NCBI GenBank assembly: GCA_012728785.1
Contig: JAAYEK010000024.1
Span: forward strand, 1 to 64,000
Origin: Bacillota bacterium
Lineage (GTDB): Bacteria; Bacillota; UBA4882; UBA8346
Reading direction: 5' to 3'
DNA: 64,000 nucleotides
Translations under genes and position numbers: made by a program
Part shown: one piece after another, positions 33,423 to 44,175 of the stretch
Numbering within the stretch: position 1 is the stretch's first letter
Layout of the letters: every line of letters begins with the position of its first letter
The notes under the pieces: model-generated
Told to the model about the DNA's origin: nothing
Seen by the model: the letters and a program-made list of their open reading frames with translations, nothing else
Databases searched by the model: none

Positions 33423-33450
33423 ATAACTAATAACTGATGACTGTTAACTG
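33423..33450. repeat. 7-bp imperfect tandem repeat (WTAACTR)4
   Basis: ATAACTA/ATAACTG/ATGACTG/TTAACTG. Confidence 0.65.
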
Positions 33451-33468
33451 TTAAGAGGAGGTTATTGG

Positions 33469-33810
33469 ATGAACTTAATTAGTTGGGTCTTAAGATTCCT
33501 GATCCCATTCGTAGTTTTATTCACAATCGGATATTATGTCCCTGGGTTTAGCGCTTTAACAATTCCTTGGTTAATAGCTCTATCGAGTATTGCTGTATTA
33601 GGAGACTGGTTGATAAATCGGGCTATGGGACGAAATGTTAGCCGTTGGGGTAAGGGTTTAATTACTTTCTTAGTCAATACAGTGGTAATTTTTTTCATCA
33701 CTTATGGCATTGAAGGCGGCCACGTGCCCCTAAGAGCATCCTTACTAGCTGCACTACTAATTACGGTATTAAGTAATTTGGTTAGTTTTGGTCAATTAAA
33801 GACAACCTAA
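33469..33810 (+). CDS. Small membrane protein, DUF2512/holin-like
   Basis: Four TM segments; MNLISWVLRFLIPFVVLFTIGYYVPGFSALTIPWL. Confidence 0.6.
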   Translation: MNLISWVLRFLIPFVVLFTIGYYVPGFSALTIPWLIALSSIAVLGDWLINRAMGRNVSRWGKGLITFLVNTVVIFFITYGIEGGHVPLRASLLAALLITVLSNLVSFGQLKTT

Positions 33811-33836
33811 GCTCGTTTGGAGTGGGAAGGGTAAAA

Positions 33837-34190
33837 ATGAAAAATTTGACAAACTTAGTTATAAAAACAGCAATAAACCTTATTTTATTGTTATTACTGG
33901 TTCCAATGTTCGGAAGAAGTACTTGGACCCAAACTTTAATAACCGGATTATTATTAATTGTGGTTAGCTATATTGTGGGAGACTTATGGGTTCTGCCCAA
34001 GTATGGAAACGTAGCTGCGGTTATCGTTGATTTTACCGTTTTTGTACTGGGGATCTGGGCCTTGACCAAAGCGCTACCACAGTTCGTGATGACTTCAAGC
34101 GGTTATTGGATAATAGCCCTGGCATTAGCAGCCGGAGAATGGTTTTTCCATCAGTATCTGTTAGCAACCAAAGCCCCTCAAAAAGAATAA
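33837..34190 (+). CDS. DUF2512 (YndM-like) membrane protein
   Basis: YIVGDLWVLPKYGNVAAVIVDFTVFVLGIWAL typical of YndM/DUF2512. Confidence 0.75.
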   Translation: MKNLTNLVIKTAINLILLLLLVPMFGRSTWTQTLITGLLLIVVSYIVGDLWVLPKYGNVAAVIVDFTVFVLGIWALTKALPQFVMTSSGYWIIALALAAGEWFFHQYLLATKAPQKE

Positions 34191-34193
34191 AAA

Positions 34194-34215
34194 ATCCGCC
34201 CTAATAGGGCGGAAG
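34194..34215 (+). terminator. Terminator-like hairpin after DUF2512 gene
   Basis: TCCGCCCTAATAGGGCGGA. Confidence 0.5.
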
Positions 34216-34573
34216 AAAAGAAAGGAGGATGGGATTGGGGGTCTAACCAACTTCTTATTAATAACTTCGGTTTGTTTATAATTAGACTTTAGCGATAATT
34301 TAGACATTTAGGCGGGAATTTATTGGATAATCCCTGAATTTAAATAAATCTCCATTGAAATGCCTTTTATAATAGATAAAGTTTAAGCAAATAGTAGGGG
34401 CTGTCGCAAAATGAAAATTTAGCTACAGCCTCTATTCTTTTTTAAAAGCCAAAAGAATGGATAGGATAGTCAGAGTATTTTGAGAAAATAAAATGTCAGA
34501 CATTTGGCCTTGGGTTGCAGGAAAGAGCGGAGAAATGGCGAATCACCATTTAAAATAATGGAGGTGTTCGGAA

Positions 34574-36232
34574 ATGAAGAGCGATCTTGTTTTGAAAGGT
34601 ATAGAGCGGGCCCCGCATCGTTCGCTTTTTAAAGCAATGGGATATACGGATGAGGAACTTTCCAGGCCATTAATTGCAATTGCTAATTCGGCTAATGAGA
34701 TTATTCCAGGCCATATTCACTTGGATAAAATAGTTGAGGCGGTAAAGACTGGAGTGAGGATGGCAGGAGGGACCCCGATCGAGTTTGGAGTGATCGGGGT
34801 GTGCGATGGAATTGCCATGGGACACGAGGGGATGAAGTATTCACTGGCCAGCCGTGAGTTAATAGCGGATTCCATTGAAAGTATGGTTTTAGCCCATGCC
34901 TTTGACGGAGTGGTCTTTATTCCTAATTGTGATAAAATAATTCCGGGAATGTTAATGGCTGCCGGGCGTTTGAACCTACCGAGCATAGTAATAAGCGGTG
35001 GACCGATGATGGCGGGAAACTATAATGGAAATCGGGTTGATTTAAACTCATTATTTGAAGGAGTAGGCGCTGTTTCAGCGGGGAAAATGAGTGAAGCAGA
35101 ATTAAAAGAATTAGAAGAAGTCGCCTGTCCCGGTTGTGGCTCATGTTCCGGGATGTTCACCGCTAATACCATGAATTGTATGACTGAAGTTCTTGGAATG
35201 GGTTTGCCCGGAAACGGAACTATTCCCGCGACCGATGCTAGAAGAATTCGCCTTGCCAAGACAGCCGGAATGAAAGTTATGGATTTGGTGAAATCCGATC
35301 TAAGGCCAAGCGCGATTATGACCGAGAAAGCCTTTGCCAATGCTTTTACTGTGGATATGGCTATCGGGGGGTCAACCAATACGGTCCTACATCTACCGGC
35401 CATCGCCCATGAAGTAGGTATTACCCTCGACTTGAACTGGATTAATGAAATTGGTCAAAAGACACCCCATTTAGCATATTTGCGTCCGGGAGGAATCCAT
35501 CATATTCAAGATTTAGACGAAGCTGGCGGTATTCCAGCCGTAATGTCGGTATTAAACGAAAAAGGCTTAATCAGTACCGAATTAAATACGGTTACCGGAA
35601 AAACAGTAGCTGAAAATATCACCGGTGTAAGAGTTAAACGTCCGGAAGTAATTTGTTCCCCGGCGAAGGCTTACCACGATCAAGGGGGGCTAGCCATACT
35701 CTGGGGTAACCTGTCGCCGGCTGGAGCAGTGGTTAAACAATCAGCTGTGGCTCCAGAGATGATGCGGCATGAGGGTCCTGCCCGAGTCTTCGATAGCGAG
35801 GATTTAGCGATCCAGGCCATTTTGGGCGGAAAAATTAAATCCGGGGATATTGTGGTAATCAGGTATGAAGGGCCTAAAGGGGGACCGGGAATGCGGGAAA
35901 TGCTCGGTCCGACATCGGCCATAGCGGGAATGGGTTTGGACAAAGAAGTAGCGTTGCTGACAGACGGCCGTTTTTCAGGAGCGTCTCGAGGGGCTTCCAT
36001 TGGACATATATCACCGGAAGCGATGGAAGGCGGTCCCATTGCTTTAGTCCAAGAAGGGGACCGGATTAAGATCGACATTCCCGGAAAAAGAGTGGATTTG
36101 ATGGTTGATGAGAGTGAATTGGCCCGCAGAAAAGCGGCATGGCGTCAACCGGAGCCGAAGATTAAGACCGGTTACTTAGGCCGTTACAGTAAATTAGTAA
36201 CTTCGGCAAATACGGGAGCAGTGCTCAAATGA
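34574..36232 (+). CDS. ilvD: Dihydroxy-acid dehydratase
   Basis: [65 protein letters not shown]. Confidence 0.98.
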   Translation: MKSDLVLKGIERAPHRSLFKAMGYTDEELSRPLIAIANSANEIIPGHIHLDKIVEAVKTGVRMAGGTPIEFGVIGVCDGIAMGHEGMKYSLASRELIADSIESMVLAHAFDGVVFIPNCDKIIPGMLMAAGRLNLPSIVISGGPMMAGNYNGNRVDLNSLFEGVGAVSAGKMSEAELKELEEVACPGCGSCSGMFTANTMNCMTEVLGMGLPGNGTIPATDARRIRLAKTAGMKVMDLVKSDLRPSAIMTEKAFANAFTVDMAIGGSTNTVLHLPAIAHEVGITLDLNWINEIGQKTPHLAYLRPGGIHHIQDLDEAGGIPAVMSVLNEKGLISTELNTVTGKTVAENITGVRVKRPEVICSPAKAYHDQGGLAILWGNLSPAGAVVKQSAVAPEMMRHEGPARVFDSEDLAIQAILGGKIKSGDIVVIRYEGPKGGPGMREMLGPTSAIAGMGLDKEVALLTDGRFSGASRGASIGHISPEAMEGGPIALVQEGDRIKIDIPGKRVDLMVDESELARRKAAWRQPEPKIKTGYLGRYSKLVTSANTGAVLK

Positions 36233-36310
36233 AATGATAAGCGGTAAAGTTGTAAAATAGTTACTTTCTCGGCACTTTACCTATTCTTAATCTTAAAGTT
36301 AAATATGATA

Positions 36311-36373
36311 AATCCTGTGGATCAGATTAAATTCGTCTTTTAAGTAGACGACCTTTGATTACACAGGATTTTA
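36311..36373 (+). terminator. Long hairpin between ilvD and ilvB, terminator-like
   Basis: AATCCTGTG...CACAGGATTTT with inner CGTCT/AGACG stem. Confidence 0.5.
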
Positions 36374-36592
36374 TATTTCGAATTTATTGAGTATTTACAT
36401 AAACCCTCAATATATCAGTAGTTAATATAAGTTCAAAAATTGGATTACTCATGAAATAAGGACTTCAAGTAACCATATACATGAAAACCCTTTAATCATG
36501 AGTGTTTATAAATCCGAAAAAAATACTTGACAAACAATATGTCACACATTATTATTGAATTTAATACCAAAATTTTTAAGCGAGGGATTTTT

Positions 36593-38260
36593 ATGAAACA
36601 TACCGGTGCGCAAATTCTTTTGGAATGTCTTGAACGTCAAGGAGTCGAGGTTATCTTTGGATACCCGGGCGGGCAAGTTATTCCAATTTATGATGCTTTA
36701 TATGACTCTAAGATTCGGAATATTTTGGTTCGGCACGAGCAAGGAGCGGCCCATGCGGCTGACGGTTATGCGAGAAGTACTGGAAAAATCGGGGTTTGTC
36801 TGGCCACATCCGGTCCAGGGGCGACCAATTTAGTTACTGGAATTGCCAATGCCTATATGGATTCAGTTCCAATGGTGGCGATTACCGGGCAGGTGCCAAC
36901 ATTCATGCTGGGCCGCGACTCCTTTCAAGAAGCGGATATTACCGGCATTACCATGCCGATCACCAAACATAATTATTTGGTGCAAGATATTAAGGAATTG
37001 CCGAGAGTGGTTAAGGAAGCGTTTCATATTGCAAGTACTGGAAGACCTGGTCCGGTGTTAATCGATATCGCTAAAGATATTACAGTCCAAACTGATAAAG
37101 GTAGCTCTGGGGAGACCATGGATCTACCAGGATATAAACCAAATTATGTCGGAAATATCCGCCAAATTAGAGAAGCAATATTAGCCATTGAAAAAGCCGA
37201 ACGACCTCTGATCTATATTGGCGGAGGGGTTGTTATTGGAGGGGCCCATAATGAACTGGTTAAATTGGCGGAAACGTTAAACGCCCCAGTTACTCCCACA
37301 CTAATGGGAATAAGCGCAATTCCTGGTAATCATCCCCTCAACCTAGGAATGTTGGGAATGCATGGAACCGCAACGGCTAATTTTGCAGTCACTGAGTGTG
37401 ATTTACTGATAGCAGTGGGCGCTCGTTTTGATGATCGGGTTACCGGAAAGCTAGCAGCGTTTGCGCCAAAGGCTAAGGTAGTTCATATAGATATCGATCC
37501 GGCTGAGATCGGGAAAAATGTCGCAGTTGACATTCCGATTGTTGGTGATGTCCGAATGGTATTGGAAAACATATTGGATAAAGTTAAACCGAAAAAGCAC
37601 ACGGAATGGTTGAAACAAATCAATGGTTGGCGCAAAGAGTATCCTCTAAAATATGATTCAGGTAAATTAAATCCGCAGCGGGTAATTGAGGAGATTAATA
37701 CGCTTACAAAAGGTGACGCTATTATCTGCACCGAAGTTGGCCAACATCAGATGTGGACCGCGCAATTTTATCAATTCACTCAACCCCGTTCATTGATAAC
37801 TTCCGGCGGCCTCGGTACTATGGGATTTGGGTTTCCGGCTGCCATCGGCGCCCAAGTGGGCAATCCGGACCGTTTAGTAATCAATATTGCCGGAGACGGT
37901 AGTATTCAAATGAATATTCAAGAATTGGGCACTGCCGTAACCAATCAAATCCCTGTCAAAGTGGTAATTCTTAATAATTTTTATTTAGGAATGGTTCGTC
38001 AATGGCAAGAGTTTTTCTTTAATAAACGTTATTCAGGGACCGTTCTTGACCAAAACCCTGATTTTGTAAAGATTGCGGAAGCATATGGAGCTAAAGGTTT
38101 CAAAATTACCAAAGTTGATCAACTCCAGGGTACTTTAAAGGAAGCCTTTGAGACTCCCGGTCCGGTAGTGGTCGACTGTCATGTAGAACGTGAAGAAAAT
38201 GTATTGCCGATGGTCCCGGCGGGGGGCGCGATTCATCAAATGATTGGGGTGAATAATTGA
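36593..38260 (+). CDS. ilvB: Acetolactate synthase large subunit
   Basis: [69 protein letters not shown]. Confidence 0.97.
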   Translation: MKHTGAQILLECLERQGVEVIFGYPGGQVIPIYDALYDSKIRNILVRHEQGAAHAADGYARSTGKIGVCLATSGPGATNLVTGIANAYMDSVPMVAITGQVPTFMLGRDSFQEADITGITMPITKHNYLVQDIKELPRVVKEAFHIASTGRPGPVLIDIAKDITVQTDKGSSGETMDLPGYKPNYVGNIRQIREAILAIEKAERPLIYIGGGVVIGGAHNELVKLAETLNAPVTPTLMGISAIPGNHPLNLGMLGMHGTATANFAVTECDLLIAVGARFDDRVTGKLAAFAPKAKVVHIDIDPAEIGKNVAVDIPIVGDVRMVLENILDKVKPKKHTEWLKQINGWRKEYPLKYDSGKLNPQRVIEEINTLTKGDAIICTEVGQHQMWTAQFYQFTQPRSLITSGGLGTMGFGFPAAIGAQVGNPDRLVINIAGDGSIQMNIQELGTAVTNQIPVKVVILNNFYLGMVRQWQEFFFNKRYSGTVLDQNPDFVKIAEAYGAKGFKITKVDQLQGTLKEAFETPGPVVVDCHVEREENVLPMVPAGGAIHQMIGVNN

Positions 38261-38754
38261 TGCGGCATATTATTTCGGCTTTAGTTGTTAACCGTTCCGG
38301 AGTAATGGTCCGGGTAGCCGGGTTGTTTAGCCGGAGAGGCTATAATATCGAAAGTATTGCTGTAGGGAGTTCCGAAGACCCTAACTTAGCAAGGATTATT
38401 ATTGTAGTTGAGACTGAGGACAAACAGGTAGTTGAACAGATTGAGAAGCAACTATATAAATTAATCGATGTGGTCAAAGTCAATGATCTGTCCCCGAGTG
38501 AATCGGTTGAACGGGAATTGGCCTTGATCAAAGTCAATACCGGGTCTCATAACCGTTCAGATGTACTCCAGATCGTTGATATTTTTCGGGCGAAGATTGT
38601 CGATGTCGGTAGCCGGGCAGTAGTGGTCGAGATTACCGGGAGTATCGATAAAGTAGAGGCTTTGATAGCGCTTTTGAAACCTTTTGGTATCAGGGAGATT
38701 GTCCGGACCGGTCAAATCGCGATGTTACGTTCATTGAGAAAGACAGGGGAATAA
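38257..38754 (+). CDS. ilvN: Acetolactate synthase small subunit
   Basis: [32 protein letters not shown] (ACT domain); overlaps ilvB. Confidence 0.96.
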   Translation: MMRHIISALVVNRSGVMVRVAGLFSRRGYNIESIAVGSSEDPNLARIIIVVETEDKQVVEQIEKQLYKLIDVVKVNDLSPSESVERELALIKVNTGSHNRSDVLQIVDIFRAKIVDVGSRAVVVEITGSIDKVEALIALLKPFGIREIVRTGQIAMLRSLRKTGE

Positions 38755-38842
38755 GCCAAATAAGATAAAAAGATGGACGGGCTTGTTCAGGGAGTTTTGG
38801 ACATGGTATAATGATCATATTGACCAGTTTAGGAGGGCACTT

Positions 38843-39385
38843 ATGATCAATGATATCCAAGAGATTATTCTTACCCCTGAGCAAATCAGGAACCAGATCA
38901 AAGAACTGGGCCTGAAAATTAGTAGTGACTATCAATCTGATCCGCCTTTATTAGTCGGTATCCTAAAAGGAGCCCTTCCCTTTTTGGCGGATTTGATGCG
39001 CTCGATTACTATTCCGGTAATTTATGACTTAATGGCGGTCTCCAGTTATGGCGCTTCCACTAAATCAACGGGAACGGTAAGGATTATTAAGGATTTGGAT
39101 ATCGTGATTGAAAACCGAAATGTAATTATTGTTGAAGATATCGTTGATACAGGATTGACTTTACAGTACTTGGTTGAAAATCTTCGTTCCCGTAAACCAA
39201 AAACCATCAAAGTATGTACCTTGCTTGACAAACCTAGCCGGAGAGTTGCGCCGATTCAACCGGACTATAACGGGTTTGAAATTCCCGATGTTTTTGTGGT
39301 CGGCTTCGGTTTGGATTATGCTGAAAAATATCGAAACCTGCCCTATATTGGAGTACTAAAAGAAAAAATTTATCAAAATACGTAA
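38843..39385 (+). CDS. hpt: Hypoxanthine phosphoribosyltransferase
   Basis: LVGILKGALPFLADLMRSI; VIIVEDIVDTGLTLQYL. Confidence 0.94.
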   Translation: MINDIQEIILTPEQIRNQIKELGLKISSDYQSDPPLLVGILKGALPFLADLMRSITIPVIYDLMAVSSYGASTKSTGTVRIIKDLDIVIENRNVIIVEDIVDTGLTLQYLVENLRSRKPKTIKVCTLLDKPSRRVAPIQPDYNGFEIPDVFVVGFGLDYAEKYRNLPYIGVLKEKIYQNT

Positions 39386-39555
39386 AAGAGAGGCTTTATG
39401 ATAATATTGACTTCGAAACATATTTTTGATACGATTGTAACGTAATCAATTCCTTCCCAGAAATACATTAGCTAAACATTGCAGAAAATATCATTGCGCC
39501 TTATATATACAAACTTATTCCGTAAAAAATGTAACATAGTCATGGAAAAATATTA

Positions 39556-39632
39556 AATGCCAATATAATTTAGGCGATATGGGCCTGAAGTATCTACCGA
39601 ACAACCGTAAATTGTTCGAGCTATTGGAGTAT
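39556..39632 (+). ncRNA. Purine riboswitch aptamer (variant junctions)
   Basis: CCAATATAATTTAGGCGATATGGGCCTGAAGTATCTACCGAACAACCGTAAATTGTTCGAGCTATTGG: P2/L2 GATATGG, J2/3 GTATCTAC, L3 CCGTAAA; precedes NCS2 permease. Confidence 0.88.
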
Positions 39633-39678
39633 ATATATGGCTGCATTTTGATTATGATAATAGAAGAATCAATTTACG

Positions 39679-39705
39679 GCGATTGGTATACACCAATCGC
39701 TTTTT
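39679..39705 (+). terminator. Riboswitch expression-platform terminator
   Basis: GCGATTGG-TATACA-CCAATCGC-TTTTT between aptamer and permease start. Confidence 0.8.
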
Positions 39706-39771
39706 ATATTCCAAGCTTACTGTTTATAAGAGCGGGTCGCTCTTAAAATATAAAATGGAGGGATTGTTTTG

Positions 39772-41190
39772 ATGGAAAAATTTTTCAAGCTAAAAGAACA
39801 CGATACGAAGGTTTCAACTGAGATTTTAGCTGGCATCACTACATTTTTTGCCATGTCTTACATTATCTTTGTTAACCCCAGCATGCTTTCACAGACAGGA
39901 ATGCCTTGGGGCGCCGTATTTATTGCCACCATTATCGCTTCCGCAATCGGTACTTTGGTGATGGGTCTTTTTGCAAATGTCCCTTATGCCCAGGCTCCCG
40001 GGATGGGGTTAAATGCTTTCTTTACTTATACCGTATGTTTTGCATTGGGTTTTAGTTGGCAACAAGCCCTGGCTATGGTTTTCATTTGTGGTCTTGTAAA
40101 TATTTTCATTACTGTAACCAAAATTCGGAAGTCAATTATCAAATCAATTCCGGTTAGCCTCCAAAATGCCATCGGCGGAGGAATCGGAATTTTTATCGCT
40201 TACATTGGAGTCAAAAGTGCCGGTCTACTTAATTTCACTTCTGATCCCGGTAAAAACATTGTTTTAGAAAGCGGTACCGTTATTGCCGACGCTAGCGCGG
40301 TTCCGGCTTTAGTAACCTTAAACAATCCAGTTGTTTTTCTTAGTATAATTGGCCTGGTCCTGACTATTGTCTTGTTGGTCCTCAAAGTAAAGGGATCGAT
40401 TCTAATCGGTATTTTCGCCACTACTATCATTGGGATTCCCATGGGAGTAGTTGATGTTTCTAAGATCGGCGCTACTACGGGTATTGCGGAGTCATTTAAA
40501 GCTTTAGGAACCACCTTTGGGGCGGCTTTGGGTAGCCAAGGCATGCTTTCTTTGTTTAATGACCCCGCTAAAATTCCGTTAGTTTTAATGACGATTTTCG
40601 CCTTCAGTTTATCAGATACTTTTGATACCATCGGCACTTTCATCGGTACCGGACGTAGAAGCGGTATTTTTAGCGCAGAAGATGAGAAAGCCATGGAATC
40701 GAGCACCGGTTTCAAATCCAAGATGGATCGGGCCCTTTTTGCGGATGCCATTGCTACCTCTATCGGAGCTTTATTTGGGACTTCCAATACTACAACTTAT
40801 GTTGAGAGCGCAGCGGGTATCGGCGCCGGTGGTCGTACCGGTTTAACCAGCCTGACCACAGCAGTGCTTTTTATTGCTTGTATATTCTTGGCTCCAGTCG
40901 CCGGGATGGTTCCTGCCGCAGCGACTGCCCCGGCTTTGATTGTAGTTGGTATTATGATGATGGCGGCTTTTAAAGAAATTAAATGGGATGATATGGACGA
41001 AGCAATCCCCGCTTTCTTTGCCGGAGTCTTTATGGCCTTCTGTTACAGTATTTCTTATGGAATTGCCACCGGTTTTATCTTCTATTGTATTGTTAAACTT
41101 TGCAAAAGACAGTTCAAAGAAGTTCATCCTATTTTAATCGTTTCCACACTATTATTTATCTTGAATTTCATTATTTTAGCTATAATTTAA
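39772..41190 (+). CDS. NCS2-family guanine/hypoxanthine permease (AzgA/PbuG-like)
   Basis: STEILAGITTFFAMSYIIFVNPSMLSQTGMPWGAVFIATIIASAIGTLVMG; SDTFDTIGTFIGTGRRSGIF. Confidence 0.95.
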   Translation: MEKFFKLKEHDTKVSTEILAGITTFFAMSYIIFVNPSMLSQTGMPWGAVFIATIIASAIGTLVMGLFANVPYAQAPGMGLNAFFTYTVCFALGFSWQQALAMVFICGLVNIFITVTKIRKSIIKSIPVSLQNAIGGGIGIFIAYIGVKSAGLLNFTSDPGKNIVLESGTVIADASAVPALVTLNNPVVFLSIIGLVLTIVLLVLKVKGSILIGIFATTIIGIPMGVVDVSKIGATTGIAESFKALGTTFGAALGSQGMLSLFNDPAKIPLVLMTIFAFSLSDTFDTIGTFIGTGRRSGIFSAEDEKAMESSTGFKSKMDRALFADAIATSIGALFGTSNTTTYVESAAGIGAGGRTGLTSLTTAVLFIACIFLAPVAGMVPAAATAPALIVVGIMMMAAFKEIKWDDMDEAIPAFFAGVFMAFCYSISYGIATGFIFYCIVKLCKRQFKEVHPILIVSTLLFILNFIILAII

Positions 41191-41204
41191 ATTTCTCTCA
41201 AAGG

Positions 41205-41241
41205 ATGGACCCCTGAAGCACTAATCTCAGGGGTCTTTTTT
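41205..41241 (+). terminator. Intrinsic terminator after permease
   Basis: GACCCCTGA...TCAGGGGTCTTTTTTT. Confidence 0.85.
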
Positions 41242-41667
41242 TATAATCAATACCCTTTCAGGGGAAGGGTCGCCTGTAGACTGACAGTTTGGACTTGAAA
41301 ATGCATTTTTTAAATAGCATAAAGGCAAGACTCCGTAACTTTTATGTACTAGTCAAGGTATTTAACGGTTAAGATAAGGAAGCTCATCAGTTATTAATCT
41401 TACGATAATCCCATGGTTTAGTGGTTTTATTGTAGAAAATAACATCAGGTTGCTAAATTAATAGTCAAAATCAAAAAACCTTTCCATTACTCGGATACCC
41501 GGAGGGATTTAACTTGAAAATCTGTAATTTTAGCGAAGGAATTTTATATTAAATGTCAAATAGAAATTATAAATTGAGTAAACCAGCATTAAATCTTGAA
41601 TTTTAAATCTCGAACATTGGGATAACATTGATAATGTTGATAATATAGAAACATACTAATTTCTAAG

Positions 41668-42498
41668 GTGGTGCAAGAGGTTAGTTTTTTAGGAAATCAG
41701 CCAATTTTTCTAAAAGCGATTGATGTCATTTTAGTGTTTCTAATTTTGTACTACCTATTTAAGATTCTAAAAGGCGCTAAAGGAATCTTTTTTTTAAATG
41801 CGGTATTAATTTTATTTCTGATTAATGTATCTAGTAGATTTCTGGGTTTAGAATATTTTAACGCCTTATTGGAACAGATAATGTTAATGCTCTTCGTAGC
41901 GTTACCGATTATATTTCAAAACGAATTAAAACGTGCTTTGGAGATTTTGGGGGAAAAGAACCCAATTTTACAGTGGTTAATCAAGCCTCCGGATATTCCC
42001 CAGGAGAGTATCGAAATTGTAGCTGAAGCAGTAGCAAGCCTTTGCAAACATAGACATGGAGCGATAATTGTTTTTGAACGCAATGACCCCCTTCCAATGG
42101 TTAAACAGTCGGGTTCGTTTTTGGATGGCGCCTTATCCCAAATCTTCGTGGAACAAATTTTTTATCCAAATTCACCTTTACATGATGGAGCATTGGTTAT
42201 CAAAGGAAACCGGGTTCAGGCGGCCGGATGTTTTCTACCCCTTGATAATCAACTGGTTTTACCACAGGAATTAGGTAGTCGGCACCGGGCGGGGTTAAGT
42301 CTGGCTAATCAGAGTGACGCTTTGGTTATCATTATTTCCGAGGAGACCGGAAATATCTCGGTGGCATATAATGGACATCTAGAAACAGGCTATAATGGAG
42401 AACAGATTAAATACCGTTTGATTGAGTTGGTTAGACCGGCGGAAGCGGTTAATACGGGAAATACCGAATGTAATCAGACTAAAACTGAGGCCGGATAA
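41668..42498 (+). CDS. cdaA: Diadenylate cyclase CdaA
   Basis: Three N-terminal TMs; SPLHDGALVI (DGA) and GSRHRAGLSLA (RHR) motifs. Confidence 0.95.
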   Translation: MVQEVSFLGNQPIFLKAIDVILVFLILYYLFKILKGAKGIFFLNAVLILFLINVSSRFLGLEYFNALLEQIMLMLFVALPIIFQNELKRALEILGEKNPILQWLIKPPDIPQESIEIVAEAVASLCKHRHGAIIVFERNDPLPMVKQSGSFLDGALSQIFVEQIFYPNSPLHDGALVIKGNRVQAAGCFLPLDNQLVLPQELGSRHRAGLSLANQSDALVIIISEETGNISVAYNGHLETGYNGEQIKYRLIELVRPAEAVNTGNTECNQTKTEAG

Positions 42499-42563
42499 AG
42501 GTATCAAACATTAAATTAAATATATCCAAAGGGTAGTAATGCTAAATTTTGGAGGGATTCGAT

Positions 42564-43913
42564 TTGGCCCGTTTATTTGGAACGGATGGTGTTCGGGGAG
42601 TTGCTAATCAAACTTTGACTCCGGAAGTAGCTTTTGGAATTGGCCGGGCAGCTGGGGCATATTTTAAAAAAGACCGGAAAGATAAGCGATCCCGAATCAT
42701 AATTGGAAGGGATACCCGGCTTTCCGGGGAGATGCTGGAAGCGGCTTTGGCTGCCGGGATAACTTCGGTGGGAATTGATGTAGTTCGAATTGGCGTTATT
42801 CCCACACCAGGCGTGGCCTTTCTTTGCCGTGAAATGGATGTAGCGGCGGGAGTAATGATTTCAGCGTCCCATAATCCGGTGGAGGATAATGGGATTAAAT
42901 TTTTTGATAGCTGCGGTTTTAAACTGACGGATGGGGTGGAGGACGAAATTGAGGCACTTTACCGAAACCGGCTTGATGAGATTGAACGTCCGGTTGGAAC
43001 CGGAGTAGGGCGGATTTATGATGATCCGGAAGCCATCCAACTTTATGAAGAGTTTTTGGCAGAAAGTGTTCCCTGCCGTTTTGACGGATTGAAAATTGTT
43101 GTCGATTGCGGTTTTGGAGCGGCCCATTATTTGGCTCCACAGGTTTTAAGAAGGCTAGGCGCGGAAGTGGTAGCTCTCCACGATCTTAATGATGGTTCCA
43201 GAATTAATGTTAATTGCGGCTCAACTCATCCGGAAATTTTACAAAAAGAAGTCCTCGCTACCGGAGCGAATCTGGGAATCGCTCATGATGGCGATGCCGA
43301 CCGTTTAGTGGCGGTGGATGAAACTGGTCAGATGGTAAATGGTGATCAGATCATTACTATCTGCGGATTGGATCTGAAGCGGGAAGGAAAACTTAAGAAT
43401 AATAAAGTGGCAGTGACGGTTTACTCAAACCTAGGATTGATCCAGGCTTTTAAAGAGAACCAGGTAGAAGTGGTAATTACCCCTAACGGTGACCGTTATG
43501 TTTTAGAGGCGATGCAAAACCAGGATCTATCAATCGGAGGAGAACAATCAGGACACATAATCCTTCTGGAAAAGAATAGCACCGGAGATGGGATTTTAAC
43601 CGCCCTCCAGTTGATCTCAGTGATGGTCAAATCAGGAGAAAAGCTTTCTAAATTAGCGGCCCAAATGCAACGTTCACCTCAGGTCCTGGAAAATGTGCGC
43701 GTAAGCTGTAAAGACGGTTGGGACCATAATGTCGCTATTAAGGAAAGGGTTAAAAAAGCGGAAGCTAGTTTGGATGGAGAAGGACGAATTTTTGTGAGGG
43801 CTTCGGGAACCGAACCTTTAATCAGGGTAATGGCGGAAGGTCCCAATGAAGAGAAACTCCGCCGGATAGTCGGTGAAGTGGTGGAGACTATTAAAAAGGA
43901 ATTGGGAACTTAA
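42564..43913 (+). CDS. glmM: Phosphoglucosamine mutase
   Basis: LARLFGTDGVRGVAN; VMISASHNPVEDNGIKFF; HDGDADRLVAVDE; RASGTEPLIRVMAEG; TTG start with GGAGGG RBS. Confidence 0.96.
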   Translation: MARLFGTDGVRGVANQTLTPEVAFGIGRAAGAYFKKDRKDKRSRIIIGRDTRLSGEMLEAALAAGITSVGIDVVRIGVIPTPGVAFLCREMDVAAGVMISASHNPVEDNGIKFFDSCGFKLTDGVEDEIEALYRNRLDEIERPVGTGVGRIYDDPEAIQLYEEFLAESVPCRFDGLKIVVDCGFGAAHYLAPQVLRRLGAEVVALHDLNDGSRINVNCGSTHPEILQKEVLATGANLGIAHDGDADRLVAVDETGQMVNGDQIITICGLDLKREGKLKNNKVAVTVYSNLGLIQAFKENQVEVVITPNGDRYVLEAMQNQDLSIGGEQSGHIILLEKNSTGDGILTALQLISVMVKSGEKLSKLAAQMQRSPQVLENVRVSCKDGWDHNVAIKERVKKAEASLDGEGRIFVRASGTEPLIRVMAEGPNEEKLRRIVGEVVETIKKELGT

Positions 43914-44060
43914 GGAATTAAGGTGTTCACTTACTTTGTAATGTCCAATCATAAGTATGGAATTGTTAAGATGATCGAAAAAAGGATGGATACAAACCCG
44001 GGCGAAACTGTATTAGGGGTAATCAACATCCTTGGGAAAAACATGGGGATAATCCACGAT

Positions 44061-44088
44061 GTAGGGGCGTATTGCAATACGCCCCTAC
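44061..44088. repeat. 28-bp perfect palindrome, REP-like element
   Basis: GTAGGGGCGTATTG|CAATACGCCCCTAC. Confidence 0.85.
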
Positions 44089-44175
44089 ACAGATATCAAC
44101 CCCAAATCGTGTCATGCAATAGCTCCAAATATCCGTCATGATGTTGCGTTTATTTCCTCAAACTTGTCGATCCGC

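Noticed and set aside
35020-36078. Long minus-strand ORFs inside ilvD
   Set aside because: Antisense shadow ORFs of a conserved gene.
36240-36593. T-box leader upstream of ilvB
   Set aside because: No TGGNACCGCG-type T-box core; only a long hairpin consistent with a terminator.
40200-40787. 195-aa minus-strand ORF inside the NCS2 permease
   Set aside because: Shadow ORF fully antisense to a strongly supported membrane protein; composition looks like antisense translation (Ser/Pro/Thr/Ile-rich) with no family recognised.
43923-44141. 72-aa plus-strand ORF after glmM
   Set aside because: Spans the 28-bp palindrome and has no recognisable domain; probably spurious.
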